From Gammaproteobacteria bacterium 45_16_T64 (GTDB taxonomy: Bacteria; Pseudomonadota; Gammaproteobacteria; Pseudomonadales; Ketobacteraceae): a stretch of 64,000 nucleotides of DNA. Of the stretch, positions 53,312 to 61,829 are shown piece after piece. The notes below the pieces were generated by a model that was not told the origin of the DNA, did not search any database, and was given only the letters and a program-made list of their open reading frames with translations. The stretch is from assembly GCA_002162955.1 (NCBI GenBank), contig MABD01000055.1:1-64000 (forward strand). The letters run 5' to 3'. The position numbers and the translations under genes are program-made. Position 1 is the stretch's first letter, and every line of letters begins with the position of its first letter.

Positions 53312-54478
53312 ATGAATGCATTCACTTTTACCACCAGTAAATCCATTATCTGCGAGTCTGGAGCAGCCAGTCGGCTGGGCGAAATTTGCGCAGAACAAGG
53401 GTTTCGATCGGCGCTATTGATTACTGATCCTGGTATTGAAAAGCTGCAGTTACACCAAACGTCAGTCCAAAGCCTAGAAAGCGCACACATATCCACCACA
53501 CTGTATTGTGACGTTGTTGCCGATCCTCCAGAGAGCGTTGTATTAACGGCACTGGATATCGCTAAGTCCGCCAACGTCGATGTGATTATCGGGTTTGGCG
53601 GCGGCAGCTCCATGGATGTGGCTAAGCTGATTGCACTGCTAGCGCACCCAACCTCTGAGCAAACTCTTGCGGATATTTATGGCGTCGGAAACGCAAAGGG
53701 TAAACGGTTACCGCTAATACAAATCCCCACCACTGCTGGCACAGGCTCCGAGGTCACTCAGGTTGCTATAGTCACCACTGGCGAAACCACAAAAATGGGG
53801 GCTGTTACGCCATTATTCTTACCTGACATTGCCATTCTTGATGCTGAGCTGACCACTGGCCTACCTCCTCATGTCACAGCAGCGACCGGAGTCGATGCGA
53901 TGGTACACGCAATCGAGGCATACACCAGTAAGTTGCGAAAGAACCCTATGTCAGACCTTGTTGCCAAAGAAGGTTTACGTTTAATGGCAGGTAGCATCCG
54001 CACGGCTGTGCATGAGGGCAGCAACAAGAAGGCACGTGAAGACATGCTACTCGGCGCCATGTTAGCGGGACAAGCTTTTGCCAACGCTCCCGTTGCCGCC
54101 GTACACGCACTAGCCTATCCACTGGGTGGACACTTCCACATTCCCCATGGATTAAGTAACTCCTTGGTATTACCCCATGTCATGAGATTTAATGCCAATG
54201 AAGCCGCATCATTATATGCCGAGTTGACCCCGATCATTTTACAGGACAATAATCTCTGTGGTACTGATGATGACATCACCAAACAACTTATTGATGGCAT
54301 TGAAGCACTGATAAAAGAATTGAAGCTACCCACAACACTGAAAGAAATGAACGTCCCTAAGGATTTCTTACCCACACTGGCGAATGACGCCATGTTGCAA
54401 CAGCGTTTGTTAATTAATAACCCCCGAGAAGTTACCTACGAATCAGCATTAGCAATTTATCGATCCGCATACGAATAA
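53312..54478 (+). CDS. Iron-containing alcohol dehydrogenase (second copy)
   Basis: A 388-residue group III enzyme. IIGFGGGSSMDVAK, PTTAGTGSEVTQVAI, DAMVHAIEAYTSKLRKNPMS and HALAYPLGGHFHIPHG give the nucleotide and iron sites. It resembles but is clearly diverged from the gene at 46206. It is the first gene of a LysR-linked operon with a thioesterase and an aldehyde dehydrogenase, consistent with stepwise oxidation of an alcohol. Confidence 0.92.
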   Translation: MNAFTFTTSKSIICESGAASRLGEICAEQGFRSALLITDPGIEKLQLHQTSVQSLESAHISTTLYCDVVADPPESVVLTALDIAKSANVDVIIGFGGGSSMDVAKLIALLAHPTSEQTLADIYGVGNAKGKRLPLIQIPTTAGTGSEVTQVAIVTTGETTKMGAVTPLFLPDIAILDAELTTGLPPHVTAATGVDAMVHAIEAYTSKLRKNPMSDLVAKEGLRLMAGSIRTAVHEGSNKKAREDMLLGAMLAGQAFANAPVAAVHALAYPLGGHFHIPHGLSNSLVLPHVMRFNANEAASLYAELTPIILQDNNLCGTDDDITKQLIDGIEALIKELKLPTTLKEMNVPKDFLPTLANDAMLQQRLLINNPREVTYESALAIYRSAYE

Positions 54479-54495
54479 CAGGCAAAGAGCACATC

Positions 54496-54936
54496 ATGTC
54501 AGACAAAAAAATAGAGCACAGAGAAAACTACAATATTTTCAAGCCCATCACGACCCGCTGGATGGACAATGATGTCTATGGACACGTAAACAACGTCACC
54601 TATTACTCCTACTTTGACACCGCAGCAAACAGCTACCTCATTGAAGAAGGTGGCCTGGATATTCAGAACAGCCCCGTTATCGGTTATGTGGTGAATTCAG
54701 GTTGTGATTATCATAGTGGCATCGCTTACCCGGATCGTATTGAAGCAGGTCTACGCGTTGATCGCTTAGGTAATAGCTCCGTTCAATATGGCATCGCCAT
54801 TTTTAAAGAAGGTGAAGACCTTCCTTCTGCCAACGGTCACTTTGTGCATGTTTTTGTTGATAGGGAAAGCGGGAAACCTGTGGCAATACCGGACAGCATG
54901 CGAGAAGCACTCGAAAAAATAACCGTTGCATCATAG
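54496..54936 (+). CDS. Acyl-CoA thioesterase (4-hydroxybenzoyl-CoA thioesterase-like)
   Basis: A 146-residue hot-dog enzyme. TRWMDNDVYGHVNNVTYYSY carries the catalytic Asp and the D-x-x-GHVNN signature; FDTAANSYLIEEGG and YHSGIAYPDRIEAGLRVDRLG follow. It releases free acid from acyl- or aryl-CoA. It lies 17 bases after the alcohol dehydrogenase and 30 bases before the aldehyde dehydrogenase gene. Confidence 0.9.
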   Translation: MSDKKIEHRENYNIFKPITTRWMDNDVYGHVNNVTYYSYFDTAANSYLIEEGGLDIQNSPVIGYVVNSGCDYHSGIAYPDRIEAGLRVDRLGNSSVQYGIAIFKEGEDLPSANGHFVHVFVDRESGKPVAIPDSMREALEKITVAS

Positions 54937-54966
54937 GCTGCGACTCATTAACGCCAGAGAGAAATT

Positions 54967-56406
54967 ATGTTAGCCAAACAATACCCCTACTACTTAGCCA
55001 ACAAAGCTGTCTATGCCAATGAAGACTTAGTTGTCCTAGACAAATACAGCAACGAAGTAGCAACCCGTGTCGCCATGGCCGACGCCAGCGTTATCGATCA
55101 AGCAATTGCTGCCTCCGTTCGCGCCGCTAAACCAATGGCCAAGATGGCAGCCTTTGAACGCCAAGCTGTGCTAGATCACTGCGTCCTGCGTTTTCGCGAA
55201 CGCTTTGATGAGCTTGCAGAGGCCTTGTGTATAGAAGCAGGTAAACCCATCAAGGATGCACAAGGCGAAGTCACGCGATTAATTGATACTTTCCGTATTG
55301 CCGCTGAAGAATGCACCCGTATTGGCGGCGAAGTAATCCCAATGGATATCAGTGCTCGTGCAAAGGGTTATAGCGGCATGACCAAACGCGTGCCCATTGG
55401 ACCATGCTCTTTTATTAGTCCGTTTAACTTCCCGCTGAATCTTGCCGCGCACAAAGTGGCACCCGCCATCGCCGCCGGCTGCCCCTTTGTACTAAAACCT
55501 GCCAGCTTGACTCCCATTGGTGCGATTATTATTGGCGAAGTACTGGCAGAAACCAATTTACCCGAAGGCGCATTTTCGGTATTACCCTGCCGACGCGAAG
55601 GCGCAGGCCTCTTCACCGAAGATGACCGCTTAAAATTATTAAGTTTTACGGGTTCCCCTGATGTCGGTTGGGCATTAAAAGCCAAAGCAGGTAAAAAACC
55701 AGTCGTACTCGAATTGGGCGGCAACGCAGCATGCGTCGTCGATCAGGATGCCGATATCGATGATGCAGTCACTCGTATTGTATTTGGCGCGTTCTATCAA
55801 TCGGGGCAAAGCTGTATTGGCGTGCAACGTATCTATATCCATGACAACGTCTACGCTGAATTCAAAGAAAAGCTTGTCACTGCAACCAAAGCCCTCAAAA
55901 TGGGCGACCCAAAAGATCCAGAAACATTTATCGGCCCAATGATTTCTGAACAGGAAGCAACACGCTTAGATCGCTGGGTCAGTGAAGCCGTTGATGCTGG
56001 CGCGACATTATTGTGTGGCGGCGAACGTAACGGTTCAATGATGCAGGCGACTTTACTTGAAGGTGTAGCAAAGCATCAAAACGTACGAGAAGAAGAAGCA
56101 TTTGGCCCTGTCGCGTTACTGGATAATTTCTCTGATTTTGATGATGTATTACGGGATATCAATGACAGTAAATTTGGTCTACAAGCAGGGATTTTTACCC
56201 GCGACCTTTATAAAGCTCAAAAAGCCTGGAACACACTAGAAGTGGGCGGCGTAGTCATTGGTGATGTCCCCTCTTGGCGCGTAGATCATATGCCTTATGG
56301 CGGCGTAAAAGATAGCGGACTTGGTCGAGAAGGTATTAAATACGCCATAGAAGATATGACTGAAATTCGTTTAATGGTAATACGCACCACAGAAAGCGAC
56401 CAATAA
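54967..56406 (+). CDS. Aldehyde dehydrogenase family protein
   Basis: A 479-residue NAD(P)-dependent enzyme. FISPFNFPLNLAAHKVAPAI, SFTGSPDVGW and VLELGGNAACVVDQDADI (with the catalytic Glu in LELGG) precede GAFYQSGQSCIGVQRIY, in which the Cys is the nucleophile. EEAFGPVALL and the C-terminal MPYGGVKDSGLGREGIKYAI complete the fold. It oxidises an aldehyde to the acid, following the alcohol dehydrogenase in the operon. A terminator stem follows. Confidence 0.94.
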   Translation: MLAKQYPYYLANKAVYANEDLVVLDKYSNEVATRVAMADASVIDQAIAASVRAAKPMAKMAAFERQAVLDHCVLRFRERFDELAEALCIEAGKPIKDAQGEVTRLIDTFRIAAEECTRIGGEVIPMDISARAKGYSGMTKRVPIGPCSFISPFNFPLNLAAHKVAPAIAAGCPFVLKPASLTPIGAIIIGEVLAETNLPEGAFSVLPCRREGAGLFTEDDRLKLLSFTGSPDVGWALKAKAGKKPVVLELGGNAACVVDQDADIDDAVTRIVFGAFYQSGQSCIGVQRIYIHDNVYAEFKEKLVTATKALKMGDPKDPETFIGPMISEQEATRLDRWVSEAVDAGATLLCGGERNGSMMQATLLEGVAKHQNVREEEAFGPVALLDNFSDFDDVLRDINDSKFGLQAGIFTRDLYKAQKAWNTLEVGGVVIGDVPSWRVDHMPYGGVKDSGLGREGIKYAIEDMTEIRLMVIRTTESDQ

Positions 56407-56415
56407 CCTTCCGGT

Positions 56416-56458
56416 ATAATCGTGCTTATGGTAAACCGTTTGCGGTAAGCACGATTAT
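56416..56458. terminator. Bidirectional terminator between convergent genes
   Basis: ATAATCGTGCTTA (56416-56428) and TAAGCACGATTAT (56446-56458) are complementary over 13 bp with a T-rich right flank. It serves the aldehyde dehydrogenase operon and overlaps the end of the solute-binding protein gene. Confidence 0.7.
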
Positions 56459-57318
56459 TTATCTTCGGCTATGCTACTCACTGCTCCAGCATTAACAAAA
56501 CGATTCACAATCGAATCAATCTCCCCGCTTTGCCTCATCTTGTAGATTTCAATATCGAATTTTATCGAGAAATCCTTCTTATAAGGGAAGCGTTCATCTG
56601 ACGCAATATCGCTATACCCCAAATAACCGTAATTACGCGAGATAATGGTAGCCTCTTTAAGGATAACCTCTTTCTCATTCTTTAACTTTTTGAATTCTTC
56701 AGATTCCTTTATCAATGACAAATACCAGCGGGCAGGCAGTTTGGATGCCACCGTACAATCATAACGCCCGTACAGCACTAGCCGAATAGCTTCCTTTATC
56801 GTTGCCACTTCAACCAATATTATTTTTTTCTCTTGGACCATCTGATGAAACTTTTCCCCCACCCTGCCATCTCCTCGCCAATTAACAAACAATAGATTGG
56901 CAAAGTCTTCTGGAAAACGGTATGCCTTTTCCTCTAACACACTGGCATTGCATAACACCACATCTTGCTGCTCAAAAAGGGGCTCTGAGTATGGCCAAAT
57001 ATAGGGCTTTTTTGGCTCAGTTTCCGTAAGCCAATCATGCGCATGAAAATAGGGGGGGAGAACAGCAAATACTTTACCGAATTGAGCTAGGGATTTAACT
57101 CGAGTCCATGGAGCAACATGAAAATCCACAGAGTAGTCAGGCATTCTTGAAACCGCCGCTTTTACGATTTCAATATACAGCCCGGTCAACTTCCCCTCCT
57201 CATCTCGATAAGCATAGGGAGGAAGCACATCATAGGTCGCCACTTCAACAACCTGTACAGAGTAAGCAGGCGTGCCCCCCATAAAAAGCAATATAATAAG
57301 TAGAACACTGCTTCGCAT
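56455..57318 (-). CDS. Periplasmic solute-binding protein, family 3-like
   Basis: A 287-residue exported protein (signal peptide to about residue 20, ending AYS). VEVATYDVLPPYAYRDEEGK followed by LTGLYIEIVKAAVSRM is the standard start of family 3 binding folds, and RFPYKKDFSIKFDIEIYKMR the standard end. The ligand is unknown and no permease or ATPase gene is adjacent, so it may be an orphan receptor-like member. Confidence 0.82.
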   Translation of the reverse strand: MRSSVLLIILLFMGGTPAYSVQVVEVATYDVLPPYAYRDEEGKLTGLYIEIVKAAVSRMPDYSVDFHVAPWTRVKSLAQFGKVFAVLPPYFHAHDWLTETEPKKPYIWPYSEPLFEQQDVVLCNASVLEEKAYRFPEDFANLLFVNWRGDGRVGEKFHQMVQEKKIILVEVATIKEAIRLVLYGRYDCTVASKLPARWYLSLIKESEEFKKLKNEKEVILKEATIISRNYGYLGYSDIASDERFPYKKDFSIKFDIEIYKMRQSGEIDSIVNRFVNAGAVSSIAEDK

Positions 57319-57403
57319 AAAATCTCCGGCCGAACATTAGGACGTTCAACCGGAAGTATAGAACAATAGCGCCTGTTTAGTTATTTTGCGCTACTTGGAC
57401 ATA

Positions 57404-58081
57404 CTATGTCACTACATCAGGGTCTAGGGTTAAGGTAAACCAGCCGCCAGCAATATGCTTATGGGTCCATACACCAAGCAATACCATTGTCCCATCATCG
57501 TTGGACAGCAACCTAAAGTAATCTTTCCAAGGCTGATGGTCATAGTTCATCGTTGCCGTAGACACACCACGCCACTTAATATCCGTCATTCCGACGTTAC
57601 CCCACATGGGAATTGGCGCATAAACTTTATCTTTCCAGCGCATCAACAAAGGATCACCCTTGTCTTGTGTTCGGTATCGCTTACCCCATTTAACACCGAG
57701 ATAGCTTAGGGGCCGGATGATACACCATTCGGCCAAGTCCAATACTGACGCATTAGTCCTTAAAATCTTGCCCTGCCAAGCACGACCAACGAGATCATCC
57801 GTTGCACTCACTGCCGGTAACGAGTCATACAAGCGAACCAAATCCTCTTCGTTATACGCAACATCCTGCTGCTGTAAGATCTCTTGTTGAACTTGATCGA
57901 GAGGTTTTCCAGAGCCCGTTAACTTTTGAGACTCAAACCCCTCCTCATTCCACACGGAATCCTTCGGCTGCAGGTGACAGGCAGCGCTAATGGCATAGTT
58001 CAACGGGAACAATGCAAACTGAGTGATATCGTAAGAAAGAGCTGGAAAGAAAAATACGGCGCGACGATTCTTAATGCGCAT
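57404..58081 (-). CDS. DUF4334/GXWXG-like domain protein
   Basis: A 225-residue protein. Residues about 60-225 contain VRLYDSLPAVSATDDLVGRA then WQGK, a GxWxG-type block, LSYLGVKWGKRYR, and TATMNYDHQPWKDYFRLLSN, the core of DUF4334; the end GVWTHKHIAGGWFTLTL is beta-rich. Function is unknown; relatives look like lipocalin-type ligand binders. The start at 58081 is chosen because AGGAGG lies 4 bases upstream; a longer frame reaches 58174 without one. Confidence 0.7.
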   Translation of the reverse strand: MRIKNRRAVFFFPALSYDITQFALFPLNYAISAACHLQPKDSVWNEEGFESQKLTGSGKPLDQVQQEILQQQDVAYNEEDLVRLYDSLPAVSATDDLVGRAWQGKILRTNASVLDLAEWCIIRPLSYLGVKWGKRYRTQDKGDPLLMRWKDKVYAPIPMWGNVGMTDIKWRGVSTATMNYDHQPWKDYFRLLSNDDGTMVLLGVWTHKHIAGGWFTLTLDPDVVT

Positions 58082-58332
58082 ATGACCTCCTGAAGGGACT
58101 GAATTAAGGTTCCAATCCGTAGATTTAAAGCTGAATGACTTATCATTCAGCTTGATTTCAAAACAGAATGGCACGTCAGCTTAGAGACTGTCAAGCCCTG
58201 TGAATTATAGGTCACTTCATTATTGTCAATAATATAAACAGAAATAACAGGAAGAAGGCGCACACGAAAACTAACATAAGCCTTTGAAATATATATAAAT
58301 ATAGAATTTTACGATAAAAAAACCAATCAGCC

Positions 58333-58366
58333 GGAGCAGCGATCAATATGCGATTTTCGCTGCTCC
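58333..58366 (-). terminator. Terminator downstream of the rtcR-linked gene
   Basis: GGAGCAGCGA (58333-58342) and TCGCTGCTCC (58357-58366) form a 10-bp stem. On the minus strand a run of seven T follows after about ten bases. It ends the rtcR-side transcript. Confidence 0.7.
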
Positions 58367-58377
58367 AACAATGGTTA

Positions 58378-59007
58378 TTAAACTAAACTCGTAGATCTTC
58401 CTCGGACTCCTGCCATGGCGGGACAGCCCCCTCCAGTCCCTCCTGTCCAACTTGAGCTAACTTGAATAGGATTTAACGGCTCGCCTCGCCCCTTCGATAA
58501 CGCGGCTATTTTTTCTTGCTCAGGAATCGCTTTAATCTTGGCGACAGGACCGTTGGTTTTAATCAGTGTTTCTTGCGCAATATCAACCGTCACCCCACCC
58601 GTGTCCGTACGAACGCAGCGATGATTTTGCCCAATATTTTCAATAATATGATTCACGCGTGCATACGTGGGAGCAGACGGACTTTTGCCCACAACACACA
58701 CAAAATAGGCCTCAGACGAGTAACGTTCCCCCGTGAGCTCCTTTACCAAATTAACTACACTGCACGCTTCACCATCCGAAGATACATGAGCAAATAGGAA
58801 GTTTTGATTGCCTTTATCCCAAAAAATATAAGCAATGCAGGATGCAATACTGACGGTTGTTGCGCGGGTTAATATTCGCTGCTGGCGACTCGCAATATAA
58901 AAACCCCAAGGTACTTCCACTGCGGTGGAACTAACCTCTGCCTCACTGATTACTTTTACTGCAAAAGCAGAACAACTATCCACCGCTCGTATCGAATTAA
59001 TATTCAT
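58378..59007 (-). CDS. Hypothetical CheD-like fold protein next to rtcR
   Basis: A 209-residue protein of no family I can name. TTVSIASCIAYIFWDKGNQN then FLFAH has a Cys and a His 17 residues apart, as in the chemoreceptor glutamine deamidase CheD, and ARVNHIIENIGQNHRCVRTD then TGG resembles the CheD end pattern. The C-terminus is Gly-rich (WTGGTGGGCPAMAG). GAGG precedes its ATG. It follows rtcR by 107 bases in the same direction and ends at a terminator, so it probably belongs to the same unit. The deamidase idea is inference. Confidence 0.45.
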   Translation of the reverse strand: MNINSIRAVDSCSAFAVKVISEAEVSSTAVEVPWGFYIASRQQRILTRATTVSIASCIAYIFWDKGNQNFLFAHVSSDGEACSVVNLVKELTGERYSSEAYFVCVVGKSPSAPTYARVNHIIENIGQNHRCVRTDTGGVTVDIAQETLIKTNGPVAKIKAIPEQEKIAALSKGRGEPLNPIQVSSSWTGGTGGGCPAMAGVRGRSTSLV

Positions 59008-59114
59008 CTCTTTGCCTCAGGTATAGGATACAAATCCCTCTTCGCTTTATACCTTAGCTGGCCCATTGAATATTTATTATTACGCCATATTACAGGCCAG
59101 CTCAGCGTTTATCA

Positions 59115-60737
59115 TTAACCCCCTAGATCCTGAAATCGAATGCCATATTTCACCAATAAGGCAGTAATCCTCGCACCATCATTGGGTTTACTACGCTTTA
59201 ATCGCGACACATGATACAACTCCCTGCCCGCATGTGATGCTGACTTTGAACGCAAACACGTTTCGATAACTGAAGCACAAACTAGTTGGTCTATTTTATC
59301 CATATCTGCCAGCATTTCAGGGCTGAGATACTGAGATAGTTCAACCACCTCAGGCTTTCCATCAATAGACTCCCCCCCTCCCCACAAATACTTCAGCGCA
59401 TCGATTTCAGTCGCCACCGATTCACCATCAATGGTTGCCGCATCTGCTAACGTTCCCATCCTCACAACAGAAGCATTAAGGTCTCTAAAATTACCTTTCC
59501 AAAGAGCTTCCTTAGACAGAGCAAAATGCAAATACTGCTTCTTTGCCGCTGGGGTCATACGGATTTGTGACCCATGGTCATATTGATATCGATCCAATTC
59601 ATACGCTAGATTCGGCTCGATATCCTCTCGTCGCTCAGCCAAACCAGGAAGTCGATAAGTAAACAGGTTGATTCGCGCAAATAGATCCTCTCTAAAGCGG
59701 CCTTCAATCACTTCGACCCTAAGATCTTTGTTCGTCCCACAAATAAGCTGAAACTCAGACGATACCTCAACATCAGACCCTAGCGGGTAAAATTTCTTAG
59801 CTTCCAACGCCCGCAATAACATCGCTTGCTCATCTAGCTTAAGGTCACCAATCTCATCCAGGAAAAGCAGGCCGTTATCCGCCTTTTTCAGTAAGCCATC
59901 CCTTGCCGAGATCGCTCCGGTATAGGCACCTTTAGTATGACCAAATAACGTGGCCATTGCCGAATTCTCCCCCACGATAGTGGCGCAGTTAACTTCAACA
60001 AACTTCCCTACCATCTCATGCCGCTGTTTTTTTAAGTCATAAATACGTGACGCTAGATTGCTTTTACCCGCCCCCGTCGGCCCAGTCACCAGCATGGGAG
60101 CCTTCGAACGAATTGCTACGCGTTCAATTTGCTGAATCATAGTGTTGAACGCTTGATTTTTTGTGGGTATACCTCGCTTAAGAAAATCAGCACCTTGCTT
60201 CCGCTGCTGATTGAAAATGTCGGACACCGCTTTTGGTGCATTTCCGAGATCGATAATATCCAATTTACTGCCGATAGCCGCAGTAGCATCAGGCCCCGAT
60301 TGCAGCAGTTGCCCAGGGAAATATCTGGCTCCCACTGACAGGAACACCGACGCCTGTTGAATATTTGACCCCGTGGTGAGATGGAAATAGTAGTTCTCAT
60401 TCTCCAAATCAAACGGGTATTCCGAAATAAAGCGATATAAGACAGGAAACACTTGATTAAAATCCCACGGAGAGTCGAAATTGATCTGATGTAGCTCCAC
60501 CTCCACTTGAGGGGCGACCTCTGCAATATCGGCGATAATAATATCTCTTAACTCAACCTCGTTAGCGTGATGTAGCAACACCAAACGTTGAAGCGGTAAG
60601 GTCGCTGGATGCTGCACAAGGGATATCGTCGGCCGCCAGCGCTCAAACCGTTTTTCAAACTTCCCTCTCCGCTGAGACACCGCATCCATGGTTTGCCCAA
60701 GAAAGCCAAAAACAACATCACGCTTATCAATTCTCAT
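59115..60737 (-). CDS. rtcR: RtcR, sigma-54-dependent activator of RNA-repair genes
   Basis: A 540-residue bacterial enhancer-binding protein. The N-terminal about 180 residues (VVFGFLGQTMDAVSQRRGKF, then FHLTTGSNIQQAS) are the CARF-like sensor domain specific to RtcR. The AAA+ core has Walker A GPTGAGKS (219-226), the sigma-54 contact loop GAYTGA (270-275, normally GAFTGA) and Walker B LLFLDE (290-295). A C-terminal DNA-binding domain follows. RtcR senses RNA ends or fragments and activates rtcBA; neither rtcA nor rtcB is in this window. A -24/-12 promoter lies in the divergent direction. Confidence 0.92.
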   Translation of the reverse strand: MRIDKRDVVFGFLGQTMDAVSQRRGKFEKRFERWRPTISLVQHPATLPLQRLVLLHHANEVELRDIIIADIAEVAPQVEVELHQINFDSPWDFNQVFPVLYRFISEYPFDLENENYYFHLTTGSNIQQASVFLSVGARYFPGQLLQSGPDATAAIGSKLDIIDLGNAPKAVSDIFNQQRKQGADFLKRGIPTKNQAFNTMIQQIERVAIRSKAPMLVTGPTGAGKSNLASRIYDLKKQRHEMVGKFVEVNCATIVGENSAMATLFGHTKGAYTGAISARDGLLKKADNGLLFLDEIGDLKLDEQAMLLRALEAKKFYPLGSDVEVSSEFQLICGTNKDLRVEVIEGRFREDLFARINLFTYRLPGLAERREDIEPNLAYELDRYQYDHGSQIRMTPAAKKQYLHFALSKEALWKGNFRDLNASVVRMGTLADAATIDGESVATEIDALKYLWGGGESIDGKPEVVELSQYLSPEMLADMDKIDQLVCASVIETCLRSKSASHAGRELYHVSRLKRSKPNDGARITALLVKYGIRFQDLGG

Positions 60738-60742
60738 AGAAA

Positions 60743-60776
60743 CTCTTTTTTAAGTCACTTTACTCTTATTTAAGAG
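60743..60776. promoter_or_regulatory. Two tandem enhancer-like dyads for RtcR
   Basis: CTCTTATTTAAGAG (60763-60776) is a 6-2-6 palindrome, and CTCTTTTTTAAGTC (60743-60756) matches it at 11 of 14 positions exactly 20 bases away, two helical turns. They lie about 115-145 bases upstream of the -24 element, the usual distance for an enhancer-binding protein. Binding is inference. Confidence 0.5.
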
Positions 60777-60885
60777 CAATCAATGATAACACGTCACCAG
60801 ACTTTCGAAACTCCGACGATCACCAAAACTCTTCTTTCGCTTAGGTACGGGGCCTTCACGCTGATTTACTAACAAAAATAAAAAG

Positions 60886-60902
60886 TTGGCACGAGCCCTG
60901 CA
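60886..60902 (+). promoter_or_regulatory. Sigma-54 (-24/-12) promoter divergent from rtcR
   Basis: TTGGCACGAGCCCTGCA has GG at 60888-60889 and GC at 60900-60901, separated by exactly ten bases, and TGGCACG is the full -24 consensus. Transcription would start near 60913 and read rightward into the small gene and the tRNA-like region. Confidence 0.85.
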
Positions 60903-60944
60903 ATATACAAATCAACAAATAACTTACTTATTGCGGACACCACA

Positions 60945-61100
60945 ATGTCATTTGATTTGCTCCTCAGCCAAACACAACAACGCACTTCTAACGAAGGCGT
61001 TCAACAAGGACAGCCACTACTGCTAAGCCCTTGGAGCTGGCTGTGCAGTATTAAGAGCAATCAACCCAACAGTAAAATTAAGAGACCCCCTCCACACTGA
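60945..61100 (+). CDS. Candidate small protein, 51 aa, first after the sigma-54 promoter
   Basis: The ATG lies about 32 bases after the predicted start of transcription. The product begins MSFDLLLSQTQQRTS, has a hydrophobic middle PLLLSPWSWLCSIKS and ends in a basic, Pro-rich tail (KIKRPPPH). No family is recognised and the ribosome site is weak (GCGGAC), so it might be a leader peptide or only part of the RNA. A 14-base stretch inside it (61051-61064) repeats a sequence found upstream of rtcR at 60770-60783. Confidence 0.4.
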   Translation: MSFDLLLSQTQQRTSNEGVQQGQPLLLSPWSWLCSIKSNQPNSKIKRPPPH

Positions 61101-61166
61101 CGAAACGAATCGTCCGGAGGCAATAAATATAACGTCCTCTGGAATCTTCAGTATCAACAAAAGAAG

Positions 61167-61201
61167 AAACCCGGTGGACTGAAAAGTTACCGGGTTTTTT
61201 T
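61167..61201 (+). terminator. Intrinsic terminator between the small gene and the tRNA-like array
   Basis: AAACCCGGT (61167-61175) pairs with ACCGGGTTT (61189-61197) and runs into T's, a textbook terminator. If fully active it would cut the array off from the sigma-54 promoter; read-through or a separate promoter is needed for the tRNA-like genes. A second, weaker stem (TCCGGAGG with CCTCTGGA) is at about 61112-61142. Confidence 0.75.
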
Positions 61202-61284
61202 ATGTGTTTTTGTCGAGCAGCAGGATTAAAACGTCCCGTGACGACAGCCAAGAACACATAAGAAAGCCCGGTAAGTAAAACATT

Positions 61285-61374
61285 GGAGAGTTGCTAGAGC
61301 GGTCAAATAGGACGTCCTGCTAAGGCGTAAGACTTAGACAAGTCTCGACGGTTCGAATCCGTCACTCTCCGCCA
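61285..61374 (+). tRNA. tRNA-Ser (GCU) or tRNA-Ser-like
   Basis: A 90-base class II tRNA. The acceptor GGAGAGT/ACTCTCC is perfect, the anticodon loop CTGCTAA gives GCU, the long variable arm AGACTT/AAGTCT is typical of tRNA-Ser, the T-arm GACGG/CCGTC encloses TTCGAAT, and CCA is encoded. The D-stem is short (CTA/TAG) and unlike usual bacterial tRNA-Ser, suggesting a divergent or specialised copy. Confidence 0.75.
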
Positions 61375-61377
61375 TTA

Positions 61378-61829
61378 CACGCAGTGTTGTGGCCTGGCAC
61401 AGATAAATCGTGGTAACGCGGTAAAAAGGGGGACGACTACATAACCCTGCTAATGCGCACTCTCCGGAGTCTGCAATAGTCACCCAGGCAAGCCGAGATT
61501 CCCAGCCTTCGAACCCTGTTCGGAGAGAACGGAAACAATAGGAACCGACCGATCTGGTTTACGAGCCGTTACCACGGGAACTCGTATCAGAGATTCAGCA
61601 GGTGGTGCTGGAACACGGTTATACCAACCTATTTATCCGCGAGAATCAAAGAGTAGAGCAGAGTCCGAATAGACACATAAGGGCGACGCTCAGTGTAATT
61701 GGATTTGGCGCCAAAAGCGACAAAATCGAGAAACACCGTGAAGTACCATGCAAAGGGAAACACAGGAGGCGTGTTGTATTTTGTAGATCAAAAGTCTGCA
61801 AAGCAACTGAAGACGCACGTCTTAGTAGA
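61378..61829 (+). other. Region between the Ser and Ile tRNAs: hairpins and an open frame
   Basis: TACGAG-CCGT-TACC-ACGG-GAA-CTCGTA (61560-61586) is a compact hairpin; CTCTCCG (61460-61466) pairs with CGGAGAG (61521-61527) around a TTCGAAC loop like a broken tRNA; TTTGGCGCCAAA (61704-61715) is a palindrome. One frame is open from 61542 to 61859 (reading LVYEPLPRELVSEIQQVVLE early on) but runs into the tRNA-Ile, has no good start and overlaps the hairpins, so I do not call it a gene. The region looks like structured RNA or decayed tRNA genes. Confidence 0.4.

Noticed and set aside
59019-59054. AGGTATA/TATACCT stem between rtcR and the CheD-like gene
   Set aside because: Seven pairs with a 22-base loop and no T-run; not convincing as a terminator.
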